From positions 10,176,509 through 10,240,508 of the forward strand of contig CM060848.1 of NCBI GenBank assembly GCA_030737835.1: 64,000 nucleotides of DNA, in the 5' to 3' direction. This document shows, piece by piece, positions 1-12,612 of the stretch. Every line of letters starts with the position of its first letter. The stretch's first letter is position 1. The notes beneath the pieces are model-generated. The model ran no database searches. It was not told the DNA's origin and saw only the letters and a program-made list of their open reading frames with translations. The position numbers and the translations under genes are program-made. This DNA comes from Acorus gramineus (lineage: Eukaryota > Streptophyta > Magnoliopsida > Acorales > Acoraceae).

Positions 1-1447
1 AACATGACTGACGTTGAAGGGACATCTTTAGTTAATCTTTTAGATTGGCGTCTCCAATTTGAAGCAGTTTGTGAAACGCGTGGCTTCGGAGGCATCCTGC
101 GAACTATTGGTTCAAATAATATATAAAAATAATAGACATAAAGCCTACAATCTATCAAATATCCAACTCATTGGCACCCCCACAATATAGACTCTTCCCT
201 AGCGCCCCTCCCCCGCAATTAATTGTTACGGCCAACATTAATGAGAAAAACTTGATAAAGAATTAGACTACAAGACAGAGACAGCCATGCACATTCTAAT
301 GGATTCATCATCAAAAAAATAAAATAAACAAACCCTCACTATGGGTATTTGAAACACTAACAAACCAGTTCTAGGCTACTAATATAATTATAACAAATAA
401 CCATCCACATAGTAGATCAACTTGACAATCTAATAGAAGAAGACTCAGCCTAACATGTGCATTAACACAAGAATTCCCTTTGAAATCATATTATCATTTC
501 GATCAACCATTTAAAGAATACACAAATCACATCAACCCACAGTAACAATTAACAAATAATACCAAAAAAAATCACAAAAGATGATTCATGTACGCATCCA
601 TTGACACAATCAAAGAACATATTGACGACTAAAGGCATTATAAAATCATATTACCCACGCCACAAATCCCTTTGAATAACTAACAAATTTGATCCAAACA
701 TGTTCAATGATGATAAAACATACGGTTTAAACTAAACAAATGCAATCACAATCTTTTTTTTTAATCCAAAAATAAAAAATAAATTGACTCTAAATCATAT
801 ATTTCCCCAAAAATACCCTAATATACTATCAAAACCCTAACTTTGTATCAAAAAATCTCATACTTAGTAATGTACAGTTTAAACCAAATATATGAAAATT
901 CAATCACAATCATATCTTTGAATTAAAAAAATAAAAATATTCAGCTTAAACCATACATTTCTCTTTAAAAACCCTAACTTCCTATCAAAACCCTAACTTT
1001 CTAACAAAAATTCCAATAATTATACAATAGTAAAAAATCAATGAATACAACTCATGAATGACCAATACCACTCATGTAAAGGACAAATGAAAAATCAAAT
1101 ACCTATTTTTTTCACTTTGAGAGGTCACGAGGTGACAATGGGAAGGGCTGTGGTAGGGGACAACGAGAATGGTGATGCACGCTTAAGGTGGATTCAGGGC
1201 GGCCTAAAAGAGGGCTCACGGTGCCTCTTTCACTTTGGAAGAAGCTCTCGATTGGAAGAAGCCCTACAAAATGGAGAAGAGAAGGGGAAGAAGAGAGAGT
1301 TTGCTGTGTGGATTTAGGGTAGGTGGTGGGGTTGGTGATCTATTAAGTTGGTATTTATTAGGAGGTGGGTGTAGTGAAAATCAAAATGAGAGGTGGGGGA
1401 TTCAAAAGGGTGGTGGGACATATAATTTAGGTGGTGGGAGTATGTCT
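1..1447. other. AT-rich intergenic DNA, no gene recognised
   Basis: This stretch is AT-rich with many A/T homopolymer runs. Short open frames near 1054-1525 are not supported by any family resemblance or splice context. I see no RNA gene or element ends here. Confidence 0.6.
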
Positions 1448-1454
1448 GCCCTTT

Positions 1455-1582
1455 GTTTTTTTTTATTACGGCGGGTCTGTATTTATGGTGGGGGAGATCG
1501 GCGCCGCCGCATTTTAGTGGGGTAGCTAGGGTTTTTTTTTTATTTATTACGGCGGGGTCTGTGTTTCTGGTGGGGATAGCTA
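1455..1582. repeat. Short imperfect tandem duplication
   Basis: The core TTATTACGGCGG followed by a GGTCTGT.TTT..GGTGGGG pattern occurs twice, near 1463 and 1544, about 80 bases apart. It is probably a local duplication in non-coding DNA. Confidence 0.55.
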
Positions 1583-1627
1583 GGTTTTCATGTGTGTTTA
1601 ATACAATACTCATTTATGTAGGCATGC

Positions 1628-2022
1628 TTTTGATCACAGTTCATACAAATCCGTAATTAAATATTAATATAAAAAAAATAGAAATAAAAAATCTATATCT
1701 TTTACATATATATTTCATTTGTTTTTTTTTTCTATAAACTGTGATCAAATGTTATATTATAAATCGTTCAATTTTTTTTAAAAAAACCATCGAATTATGT
1801 ACACCGTGATCATATGATCGTGTTTTTATCACAATTCATATAAATTCGTAATCAAATATTAATGTAAAAAAAATTAAAAATAAGAAATTGAGATCTTTTG
1901 CACGTATATTTCACGTCTGTTCGTTTTCTTCCTATAAACCCTAAACAAATGTCATATTAGAATCATTCTAAACATTTTAAAAATAATTTATTCAATCAAA
2001 AAATGATGTACACCGTGATCGT
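1628..2022. repeat. Diverged tandem duplication, about 196-bp period
   Basis: A block starting at the ATCACAGTTCAT core (about 1632) recurs as ATCACAATTCAT at about 1827, followed in both by matching TAATTAAATATTAAT/TAATCAAATATTAAT and ATCTTTT-C-TATATTTCA text. Both units end near a GTACACCGTGATC motif (1798 and 2006). GTGATCA/TGATCAC palindromic cores keep recurring to about 2250. Possibly a decayed satellite or MITE. Confidence 0.65.
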
Positions 2023-2518
2023 TATTCTTCTTCAGTGATAACAAGTGAACTAGGGATCACTGTGAGCATTCTTTTAATCATGCTTTGAATATCACCGTGA
2101 TCATATGTTATACAAACCGTGATCAAATGATAATTTAGTTGATCACGGTATAATAAAACCATAATATTAGATTAGCTTTAATCATGTTTTTTTTCGCAAT
2201 CATGAGCTAAAGCTAAAAATTATCATAGTTTTTTAGTAATCTTCGATCACGGTATACAATAATTTGTAATCTTAAGTAGATATTATCACATTATGTCGCT
2301 AACCGTGACTTTTAGTACCGTGAACCATTGCAGTTATTGTAGTAGTGGGAGTATGTGCGCACGTTTGTCTATACCCATATATATGGGCACGACCGATGGG
2401 GAGAAACCGAGGTTCTGGAGGTCCTCATTGGGCACGCCAAAGGAGGACTTGGATGTTGGAGCCACTGAGGGCGTTGAGGGGCCTCCATCAGAGTTGTAGA
2501 GCCTCATGAGGCTGATGT

Positions 2519-4845
2519 TGTTATGCCTCGGAGCGGTCGTTCCCGGATTGTAGCAATATATATAAATATCAGGTGATCAATATAAGAAGTCAATAATGAC
2601 TTCAAGGGATACATCGATGATCCAACATATGACATATCTGGTTTAACAAAGCAATAATAATAGATAATTTATCAGAAAGTGCGGAAGCGTAAAATGACAT
2701 AAATCTATAATCCAAAGTAATATTAGAGATCCAATTAACACAATTACTGTCCTGTGAGAGCCAAGTTTAATAAAAATCGACTAAAAATAACGACATGTGC
2801 CTCAAACACGAATACCATAACATACAGGTAAGAGAAATGCTAACGGCCTCACGCTCACAGAACCAAAACATCGGACGCTGCAACAACTACTGGAATCTCA
2901 CCTCGTGAGGCTCCTCCTTCAAGATCAACTCAGCCCCTGATGGAGAAACAATACATGAGGGGTGAGCTACAAGCTCAGTGAATGGTAAGAATCCAAGCAC
3001 CACATCTATATCAACATCAATAGTACAATAACAGTTCAACCAAGACATGAAATAAAATCCAAAGATAGAAACAATCACGTAATGACGTGCCCTCACTATA
3101 CCCTCATCCTTGCCCATAGGGACGACAAGAGACTTTTGGAAGAAATCAATACGCTAACGCCTTACATCATCTGGTAGCCCTCTTTCTGGCGGCCTTCCAA
3201 CATCATGGTGGCACCACGCATGACAGCTTCAACGCACGATGATGTGTAAAACAAATGCTCTACGCTCACAATATGACCCTTATGAATCCTCCACCATCGG
3301 TTAACCATTACCGATACGCTATCGAATTCCCTTGAATTCCCATGAATTTGCATCCCTCGGATGCAGGAAGATTAATTATATTCACAACTGAATAATGTCC
3401 TAGCATGATCCCAAAGGCTGGGTCCTACACGTGCCTATTACTGAGAGGCAAGGTTTATTATTCAAATATTTAGTTTTAATATTCAATAATATATCAAAGC
3501 TAATCATGGAACCATACAAACTTAATGATAAATAGTATAACACATATTTAACTAATCATGGAGCAAATTCAATATACGAATCTCCTATGGCATACCATAT
3601 TCAATGATATTAAATACATAAGATACAATATCATGCTAGCATTAGATGTATAAAAATATGGTTATTTATGCATGTATTATGGTGGACAAACAAGTAATGT
3701 GTGCAATATAAATTGTCTACGCAAAATACAAATTATAAATATATATAGTATGCATTATCTAACATGGTAAGTTATAATCCTAATAATACGTCCATTATAT
3801 GAATACTACATAACTATGGCACTCTTAGAATACACGGAGCATGGCTACGTGTATTACGCGCTTCCTAAGTTGGTGGATCGAACCACTCACCGTTACCTAG
3901 ATCGTCGCGAGTTCTGTCAACGAAAACTGCAAAACACAACCAATGATGCTCAATTAAAATATGAAGTCTCCCGACACACATACAAGCCAACTTCATGGAG
4001 ACACTAACTCTTAATGGTTTTCACATCATGCATAATAGCTCTTTGACACACAATCAAGTAAAACTGGTACATCTACTACAACCAGCCCTAAACTTTAATC
4101 TCCACAGCATCAAATACATATCTAATAATTCTGAAATAAATCATACATGTTCTTTGACATGTTAGGATCATAATCCGTGAAGACATCATAATCTGATTTG
4201 GCCTCTACATGGCCGAAATAAAATATTTTCAGAAAATGGTCATTTCCTACATGAATCTGAACAATCCATGCAAATCATGTTCTAACTTACAACACAGATA
4301 ATATTATGATACAAAATTTTATATATAGAATCTAAACATATGGATGATCATATCATAGGAGGACACAATCCTAAAAATATGCAAAGATTGTTATAGGATA
4401 GAAATCTATCTTACTACAACACAAAACTCCCAACAACAAGAAAATGGGAAAACACATACAACAACACCTATGCATCTTTGCTGACCACCCAAAGCACTAG
4501 ATAAAAACACTCATACTTCATTGAAACATAAACACAAATACCTACATGACACAAAAAGGAAACAAACATACCATGAGAAGAAGAGGGAAAAAGGATGCAC
4601 ATAAGGGATTCCACCACCACCACAAGCAATCAATCTATCACACATGCATAGCCATAACTACCACTAGATCAACACCCTCACATAAGCCAAAACAAACAAT
4701 GAGGTTAAAAGAATGCAATAGAAAAGAAGAGGGAGGGGGGAAATACAAGGTTCACACACACTCACCATCCTTTTCACTCTGCCTTCATTTCCTTCTCTTC
4801 ATCTTCATTTGCACCACCAAAATCACACACAAAAGGGAGCTGACC

Positions 4846-4906
<61 letters not shown>

Positions 4907-5299
4907 AACTTAATTTAGGGTTTTGAGAGTGTGAGATGGGGGCAAAAGAGGTACAAATGAGCTTGGTGTGATGAGGTAAGGAGGGGGTATACTTTGACTT
5001 ACACTCACCTCTAATAGAGACATTAGGAACCAAGGGTTGAAGAATGAGGTGATACTTGCCTAGAGTCACCACCCACCCAATCAAAGAACCAACCAAAACC
5101 CAGTAATAGCTAAACATGGATACCAATTGGAACTATATAATTTTTAAAACGATGTCAGAACGCGACAAAAATTTACAAGTAAGTCAAAGCAGATACTAGG
5201 ATCACCGATATGCGGTTATATTTTTAAATTTAGTGCCTTAACTCTAAAAATAAATAAAAACTTGATATTTAATCACTAAAAAGTGACACAAACATAACA
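2519..5299 (-). mobile_element. Solo LTR, long-LTR Tekay-like family (copy B)
   Basis: On the minus strand the element starts TGTTATGTTTGTGTCACTTT at 5299 and ends at 2519 with a decayed form of the ...GGGGCGTGACA end. It is flanked by the perfect 5-bp duplication GATGT (2514-2518 and 5300-5304). The text near its end (for example CCTGTGAGAGCC read on the plus strand at about 2750) matches copies at 9336, 52370 and 55862. No internal region is present, so this is a solo LTR of about 2.8 kb. It lacks the GC-rich island seen in other copies and carries a GA microsatellite. Confidence 0.9.
4848..4902. repeat. (GA)n microsatellite inside solo LTR B
   Basis: About 27 uninterrupted GA units. Another GA tract lies in the LTR at 58660-58685, in a similar part of that LTR. 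Confidence 0.95.
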
Positions 5300-5714
5300 G
5301 ATGTTGCCTGACTTGTAGAGGCTCACCACCTTGCTCGGCTAGGGGAGGTTCTTCCTAAGCATGCCGTAGCACACGCTGACAGTTTTTGCTCTACATTTGA
5401 GAAATATATATTAGTGTTAGTAAAGGTATGACTTGGATTTGTGCTGGTCGTCTAGCATAGAGGGTTCAACGGGTCGAATCTACGTTCGATGGGCTACTCG
5501 GGTTGTGGGTCCTCTCTAATCGGGCCACTGATACGTGGAGCATAGTTAATAGACTCATATTTTGACTCCGACACATTTTGTTTTGTTTTTATTTGTAAAA
5601 CTAAACTTGTATTTCTTACAATATTTGGTAAATGTACAAATCAAGCCAGGGGGATGACAAACACAAAGCCCTTTCCAACCAATTGAGACAATGAGTTGTC
5701 GAACCACACACTTC

Positions 5715-6202
5715 GGCCTAGTTTGGTAAATGGATAAATATTTATGGTAAGTTAGCATAATTTATGAGGATAAAATGACCACTATTTATATTTATATTTA
5801 CATTTGATAATGCATTTTGTTATCCCAATTTTTTTGTATTCTTATCTTTAACTTTGCATTTGGATCACATGATGTAAAATATGGGATAACTTAAAAAAAA
5901 AATAAGTCTACCTTTTCTATTAAAGTGGCATTAATATTATTGGTTTTGGTTTTATGAAGTTTTTTTTTTTTGGAAAGAGCAATCATAAATGTTATCCATG
6001 TTTTACAAAATGATGTTAAAAAATGGTATAAAGTTTATTTCACCTTTTACATTGAACAAAATATCCCCACTTTTTATCTTAAAATACAGACAATTGTTTA
6101 TACTTTATCTTTTTTTTTTCTTCTTATGCCATATGGGATAACATGTGATTTAATCTAATTATTTCCATATCTCAACCCCTTATCCCAATGCCAAACTAGA
6201 CC
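5715..6202. mobile_element. MITE, PIF/Harbinger (Tourist)-like
   Basis: Ends are inverted: GGCCTAGTTTGG at 5715 and CCAAACTAGACC at 6191-6202. They are flanked by TTC on both sides (5712-5714, 6203-6205). The interior is AT-rich and non-coding. The GGCCTNGTTTGG-type terminus and 3-bp duplication suit a Tourist-like element. A related one may lie at 19087-19381. Confidence 0.7.
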
Positions 6203-6251
6203 TTCATGTATCCAAATGTGAAATGAAAGAAAATGATCCTTTTATTCCAGC

Positions 6252-6854
6252 TAGGGATGGCAGTGAGAATGTTCCAATAGGGTACCAGGCCTGACCCGAC
6301 CCGACTTGGTTGGGAGGGGTCGGGTTTGGGTCTGGGACAGGTTTGGGATAGATAAAATAAAACCGGCGGCTCTGGGATGGGAAATTGGTTTACTTAGCAA
6401 AAGCGGCCCCGAACTCACACTGGTTGTAATTAATATTAAGATTAAATATTTGTTATAATAATTACATAATTTATATTTTTTGTTTGATGTTCCAAAAAAA
6501 ATATCAGAAAAATAAGAATGAATAAACTCAAACGTTAATTGAAATTTAAAATCATATAAACATGCACTGGGATATCTTTTGGTATTTAAAAAAAATTGAA
6601 ACATTATATTTATCACTTGTTATGAAAATTGAAAGTTTATATTTCTTATTTTGTATGGTTTATTCTAATAAATATTTATTTTTATTTAAAATTTTATTTT
6701 AGATTAAATATTACATAAAAATATGTTTTAATATTTTTCCTAAACCTCAACCCGACCTAAATGGGACGGGTCTGAGATGAAAAAGCTAAACCTGTCACGC
6801 GTTTGGAACAATTTTCACTATATACAGACCCAACCCACCCCACTGCCATCCCTA
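6252..6854. mobile_element. Non-autonomous hAT element (MITE), 603 bp
   Basis: Terminal inverted repeats TAGGGATGGCAGTG and CACTGCCATCCCTA, bounded by a perfect 8-bp target duplication ATTCCAGC (6244-6251 and 6855-6862). Sub-terminal stretches rich in CCCGACCCGAC / GGGTCGGGT are typical of this common plant hAT MITE type. No transposase is encoded. Confidence 0.93.
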
Positions 6855-6862
6855 ATTCCAGC

Positions 6863-7391
6863 ACAGTTTTCACTATATACAGATATGTGAAACTAACTTC
6901 TGAACTTCATATTGGCCATGTCTGTTGCAGCTTAAATTTACAGATTATAGATCATAACATATAGATTATAGATTATAACTTTTATGATAAGCAATTAACA
7001 TATTTGTTATAGCTGTTAAAAAGTAGGGAATAAGCAGTTGTTGATGTTTGTTTAAATAAGTTGTAAAACAGTTTTTTGTGATGTAATTGTCAAAAATACC
7101 CTTTCAAAATGTAGAAGTTAAATTTAATTTATATTTGATGACAAAATAAATGGTTTTACTTATAAAATTAATTTTATGAATATTTAAAAGACAAATTAAT
7201 ATAACAAAAATTAATATAACATAAATAAAAGTTCAAATTCACTACAACATTAAATAATATGTAAAAACAATGATGAAATAATGCATGCATTTCACATTAA
7301 TTAAAAAATAGAAATCGAGAGATGAAAACATAGAACTTGATTTCTATTGATAAAGAAACACAAATCCTTCTCTTTCTTTATTTCTCCCCTT

Positions 7392-7433
<42 letters not shown>

Positions 7434-8831
7434 GCTCAGTTTTTTTTTTTTTCATGATAGCTTCACTGGTCTGGAATTGTTTTGTCATAATCGGTGTCAT
7501 AATCGGTGATGATTTTGGAAGATGAGAGCGGAGATAAAAAGACTTGTATTTAATGAATAAAGTGAGTGGTAGGGCTGTCCAACAAATTTTGTTTTTCTTA
7601 AATAATTTATAAGTTATCTATATCTATATCCATGTCTATATACATATATAATTATAATTATAATATAATAATTACCTATAAAAATATGGATCCTAAAAAA
7701 ACATTCACTTGACTGTTTTATCCCTATCAAATTCTGAAATTCCATCTCTATCCCAAATGAAAATAGTTCATCGATTTATCCCATCCAATGGAAGCACATT
7801 TTCATCTTTTCACCGTTTCTCAAAAAGCTTTGAGAATGAAACATTTCATTTGGGATGGAATCTGCTTTTATCCACTTTTAATCATCTTTCTATCTCTTTA
7901 CAAGTATTTATATCATTGAATTTGTTTTTTGCCATAATAACTTCGCTAGGCAGTATCAAAATTCTTGTAGAAGTGGTAATATTCTAGGAATTCTGTCATT
8001 CTAATGCAATTTTACTTACAGCCTAACTTATGAAACCACAAAAAATAGTCTAGGTTTCCCACTACTTTATTCATCTAATAATGTTCTTTATTCTTTATTT
8101 TATCCGAATCTGTTGAAACTTCCATGCTTTGATAAGGAAGTATGGACTTATGTGCTGCAGACAGTGCTTCTGTGGCAATGCGAAGGAGATTGGCTTCATC
8201 AAGGTTCGTTGTTCTTCCTTAAAATTTATGCATCATTTTGATATAATGTTTTTCTGTGATGGAGGATACCTGGTGTGAAACTAATTTGGTTCTTGAATTT
8301 TATTTAACTTCTTCTGATTGGTTGAAATGTTGCCTGGTGGTTTGTTTTGCCTATTGTCCATGACCTTCACCTTTCCTGTAGATGACACTATTAATGCTAT
8401 ACTTCGGTACTGAATTACAGTTGCTTGTCCAGCAGTAAATAAGTTAGATTTCTGACCTCTATGCAACAACTTTTTAATTTTCGTTTCTACCCTTTTATTT
8501 ATTTAACAATTACTTATATATTTAATTTGTTCAAATGTTATCTCAAAATCAGATTTAGGTAAAGATATCAACATATTGAAATTTTAATAATTCAAAATTA
8601 AAGATATTTATTAAATCTATCTCAATTGAATTATATAAAAATTCAAAGTAACAAGGAAAAAAAAATAGAATTACTTTCTTGAGTTTGTGCGTATCCTAAG
8701 GTTTATATGGATTATGAAATTTATTTTTGTTACTTTAAGAAATTTATTATATATTCAATTTATGTCAATGAATCTCATGGTATTTCTATGGAGATTTCCT
8801 TGCAACAATTCTAACAGATGACGATCTTACC
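6863..8831. other. AT-rich intergenic DNA with one exon-like segment
   Basis: No gene recognised. A segment at about 8161-8203 sits between a CTGCAG acceptor-like site and a GGTTCG donor-like site and is open in all forward frames, but none resembles a family I can name. The rest is AT-rich. Confidence 0.45.
7396..7430. repeat. (CT)n microsatellite
   Basis: About 17 CT units, followed by a short T run. Confidence 0.95.
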
Positions 8832-9110
8832 ATGTTTGGCAATATTTTTAAAAGCAGCTTTTAGTTTTTGAGGTCATATCAATTCAAATAAATAATTATT
8901 TAAAAGTTAAAAGTTAAAAGTTATTACCAAACAAGTCAACTTAAATGCATCATCATTACTAGATTTTATCTCTAACCTATACTTGAAATCTGTGTTTTGT
9001 AAAGCAGCCATCATCATTACACTCTCAAATCATCATCATTACACCCTCAAAAGGTGTGCATAAAGCTGCAAAAACTAAAAGCTGTTTTTCAAACTGTGTT
9101 TCCAAACGCT
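8832..9110. mobile_element. hAT-like MITE, probable
   Basis: The left end reads GTTTGGCAA...AGCAGCTTTTAGTTTTT and the right end reads AAAACTAAAAGCTG...TTTCCAAACGC, which are inverted copies. The interior has short ATCATCATTACAC duplications. A clean 8-bp target duplication is not obvious (TTACC against CTACC). Confidence 0.55.
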
Positions 9111-10374
9111 ACCTAAACCATACTAGTGTGCTATTTTGTTAGAAAGTAATGTGGGATGAGGATCAATCCACTAGATTTAAAAGGTGATCGCTAATAATAG
9201 AAATTGATACTTCAACACTGTTCTGTAGTGCCGATTGTTATGTATATCATTCATTAATTTAATAGAGGATGATGTCTATAAAAAGTAACACTACACAATT
9301 TGTAATTGTTTTGTTAAGTTGTGAGGGGCCTGAAGTGTTATGCTCGGTGTCATTCGGGGTCTTATTTTTTTATCGAAGTTGCTAAAATTTTTACTTTTAG
9401 CTACCTTCGGGAGTTGGAGTGCTCTGATTGAAAATTTGGCTGCATAATTTTTCTCCTAGAAATTATGCATTTTCGATTTGGTATTCGGATTTAATTTTGT
9501 TAATATCCAAGATGAAGAGGTTTAAATATGATTTTATCATGAGATGTTCAGTTTTGAGTTAGCTTTCATACAAAAGTGGAATTAGATCAACTGGATTTAT
9601 GTAGTAAAAGTTATGGGTATTTTTCCAAGTATACCCCGGGGATGAGAAAATCCTGGCAGCAGCCCTGTTCAATGTTTAGCTCACATTTTGGAATAGCTGG
9701 AGGGATTATTTGATCTTGGCATAAACATGAAAGTTGTAGATAATCTTCTTGGCTTTCCAATGGATTTTGAATTGTACAATTTGGAGCTATATTGTAGGAG
9801 TTATGGCTGTACTAGTGAAGCCTGTCCAGAAATTTCTGGTCAGGGACGATTTGGTCATTTGAATCTGGCTATTTAATGGCCCCAAATGTCTCTCTCGCCT
9901 AGCACTCTCGACCAACACTTCTTGTATGGAAATGAAGAAGAGAAAGTGGAGGTGGTGATGAGGTCCCCTCTTCTGGTGTCATGGTATGTATGTTGTTTGA
10001 AGGGAGGTGCGGGGCGTCGATGGTGATAGCGGTGGAGCTGTTGTGTGTGGGCGTGCCGGAGCCGTGTATAGACCTCCCGCTCTCCTTGTTTGGGTTCAGC
10101 CATGTCTTTTGTAGCTGTTGGGAGGAGTGGAAGCTCCATTGCTTTGTGTTGTTGTGTGTGCATGGAATTGAAGAGGGCAAGGGAGAGAAGCTCATGGTTG
10201 TTTGTTGGGTGTTGTGTATGTGTGCACGCCACCCATTTGTGGGTATGTGTGAGTGAACCTTGCATGTCCCTCCTTCTCCTCCTTCCAATGGTTTTCCTCA
10301 TACATTCTTGTGTTTATGTGCTAAAGGGGTGTAGGATTGGTTCATTGTACGCTCAACATCGCATGGGCATGCTT

Positions 10375-10622
10375 GGCATTGTCTGATGCGTGCGGACTGC
10401 ATGGGCAGCGGGCACGAGGTGCTCGAGGGCGTGCCTGGCGTTGTCCGATGTGTGTGGAGTGCATGAGCAGCGTGCACAAGGTGCTCAAGGGCATGCTTGG
10501 CGTTGTCCGATGCGTGCGGAGTGCATGGGCAGTGTGCACGGAGTGCTCGAGGACGTGCTTGGTGTTGTCTGATGCGTGCGGAGTGCGTGGGCAGCGTGCA
10601 CGAGGTGCTCGAGGGCGTGCTT
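10375..10622 (+). repeat. Minisatellite, four 62-bp units
   Basis: Units start at 10375, 10437, 10499 and 10561, each opening GGCGTTGTCCGATGCGTG or a close variant and closing GAGGGCGTGCTT or a variant. The period is exactly 62 and not a multiple of 3, so it is non-coding. It occupies the part of the LTR where other copies carry a CpG-rich island. Confidence 0.95.
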
Positions 10623-12008
10623 GCGGTGTACAGACGCGTTCAAAGTGTGTTTTGGGTTATCGATCACCGTTATAGCCCAATCCAAACCATTGGTCAAATT
10701 TCAGGATTGGAGGATTCTTGGTGGATTGGTATCATGCTTCGGATTCAATTTGTCGCCCTCTTGCGTTTCGCGAGCTGTGCGCTCGTTAGGTGAGTGGTTC
10801 GATCCAACCCCTCGAGATGCGCTCGACGCGCGTAGTCGTGCGTCGCGCATCGATGGGGCACCCTAGCTATACTACTTGTGTAGATAAGTAGTATGGCCAT
10901 GCTTAAGCTATAATATGTTAGATATCTTGCATGCTAGACTTATATTACATGTATTGTATCCATGTATGAATGATTGTATCGTATGCGCCCCTCTAGTATG
11001 GGCATGTATTTCTGTAATGGGTATGGATGTATAGAATAGGGTATGCCTTAGGTAGTATTGTAATACTACTCCCACTATATTAATAATATCTAGCATGATT
11101 AACCTGGGTTAATAACCGGGTGCATACTTAATATTCCCTAGTCATAAGACTGAAGGATGTGGTATAACTGTTTCACCCATCTTGTTGGGGCAAAGCTATG
11201 ACTAGCTTCCGAAGAGGATGAGACTTTCCCTCTCTCTCGCCATCCCTCTTTGCGTAAACTGAGTAAGTAGATGTGGTTCCTACTTGACTCAGGTCCGCTT
11301 GGGATTATCGGCATGCACCGGTTAGTGTGTGAGATCGCGCTTAACCCTTCCCTTTTAAGTTGGTGATATCCAACGCATGCTTAAGTTATACCTTGTATGC
11401 TTATATGATTAATGGCCTTGTATGCATGTTTAAGTGGGCCATACCTTGTATGCATGTTGTATGATTTGTTGTTTATGATGTAAATCCATGTTAGGGGATA
11501 CCCTTATAGTCAATTATTAGGTGATCGTGCATATGGTTCATGCACATAGCTATGATATGATTCTCTTTTAATATATATGCGCATGTTAAAACTAATTAGG
11601 CCTATCTGAAATAGGCGTGGGTATGACCCGCTGTCGGGATGTACCTCATTAGTTAAAGCGCGAGCGATGTAACCGCCCCGCCACCCTGCATACGTGAGAT
11701 GCACTTGAATGGAATTCAGGAGAATTCATTTGTTGTATCGGTTTTGTTAAACCGGTGGCTATGGCATTAAATTAGGCCTACCCGTGCTAGGCGCGTATAT
11801 GAACCGCCTGTTGGGTTATATGCCTTGGGCTTATTTCTGCGTGAGAGCAGAGGTAACCCCTCGCGTCTGAGCGACGCACCCGTGTGGGAGTACAAGAGTA
11901 TTCGATATCATCGATATGTTATTATTGAGTGTGGTAGACTTTCCCATAGGGTTCGCCTTGCAAATGTGGGGTGCTTCCTCCCGACATCGTCGTGCGTCGA
12001 AACACCCC

Positions 12009-12320
12009 AGTGTCGAAGCTGTCCTGTTTGGGTGCCACCACTTGTAGGTGCTACCGATGCGTATCGCGGTACACATTTGGCTGATGTACCAATCGTGGAA
12101 GGCCGACAGGTAGAGGCTACGCGGGAGAGGGCTACCAGATGATATTGCGGGAGTGGAATCGTTCTCCCCTTCTTTGGATCCGCGTTGAAGCTACCCGACG
12201 TTAAAGCTGTCCTGACAGAGGGCTCCCACCTGTAGGTACTACCGATGCGTTCGACAGATGTACTGATCATGGGAGTATACCAGGTAGAGGTTACTCGGGA
12301 GAGGGCTACCGGATGACGAA
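12009..12320 (+). repeat. Tandem duplication of about 189 bp inside solo LTR A
   Basis: AAGCTGTCCTG...TGTAGGTGCTACCGATGCG at about 12014 recurs as AAGCTGTCCTG...TGTAGGTACTACCGATGCG at about 12203, and both are followed by a GTAGAGG.TAC.CGGGAGAGG block. A related single unit appears reversed at 60571-60730. Confidence 0.8.
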
Positions 12321-12367
12321 GGGTGTAGAACAAAAAGTTTTCTTTCAACAGTCCTGTGTCACCCTTA

Positions 12368-12612
12368 GGGGTGAGGGTGAGGGTGAGGTGAAGTCACATC
12401 GCCGCGTGACCCATTCGTTTTCGTCCGTTCCCATAGTTGTTGGGTCCGGTTACGTATCGATGTTCAAAGACATCGTTGGACAGTTATCTCGATGTAGATG
12501 ATCCAGTAGTGTTGTGTAGACCAATAATTCTGCGTCTCTTCGACCAACGGTATGGTCTCTCCCCAAGAGTCTCAAGAGTCTCCCTCCGGGAGTGAGGGTG
12601 AGGGTGAGGTTG
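12368..12612 (+). other. Two G-rich GGGTGA arrays in solo LTR A (G-quadruplex candidates)
   Basis: GGGGTGAGGGTGAGGG occurs at 12368-12383 followed by TGAGG, and GGGAGTGAGGGTGAGGG at 12588-12604 followed by TGAGG. Equivalent paired arrays sit at the same relative place in the copies at 55188-55304, 56214-56320 (reverse) and 63900-63914. Confidence 0.7.

Larger units (their letters stand above)
2398..5390 (-). pseudogene. GH17 glucan endo-1,3-beta-glucosidase fragment, split by a solo LTR
   Basis: Minus-strand coding remnant of a glycoside hydrolase family 17 beta-1,3-glucanase, a secreted cell-wall or defence enzyme when intact. Reading from 5390, after an acceptor-like TAG, the translation gives VSVCYGML then KVVSLYKS, continuing across the insertion as ISLMRLY and, after a 1-base shift, LNALSGSNIQVLL and GVPNEDLQNL. 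These match the N-terminal blocks of plant GH17 enzymes (VCYGMLGNNLP, MRLYDP, GVPNSDLQN types). The copy contains a TAG stop after the NLP-like segment and a frameshift before GVPN. Similarity fades past about 2398, so the catalytic glutamates are absent. The intact reading runs from 5305 straight into 2518 when the 2519-5299 element and one copy of its target duplication are ignored. The start after an intron acceptor fits GH17 genes, whose first exon usually carries only the signal peptide. Confidence 0.8.

Noticed and set aside
1054-1656. Small overlapping frames near 1.0-1.6 kb
   Set aside because: They span homopolymer runs and a tandem duplication and look like nothing known.
4546-5126. 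Coding frames across the GA microsatellite
   Set aside because: Open only because of the GA/CT run; they lie inside solo LTR B.
9873-10675. Several 60-140-residue open frames in solo LTR A
   Set aside because: They overlap on both strands and follow the 62-bp repeat, whose period is not a multiple of three.
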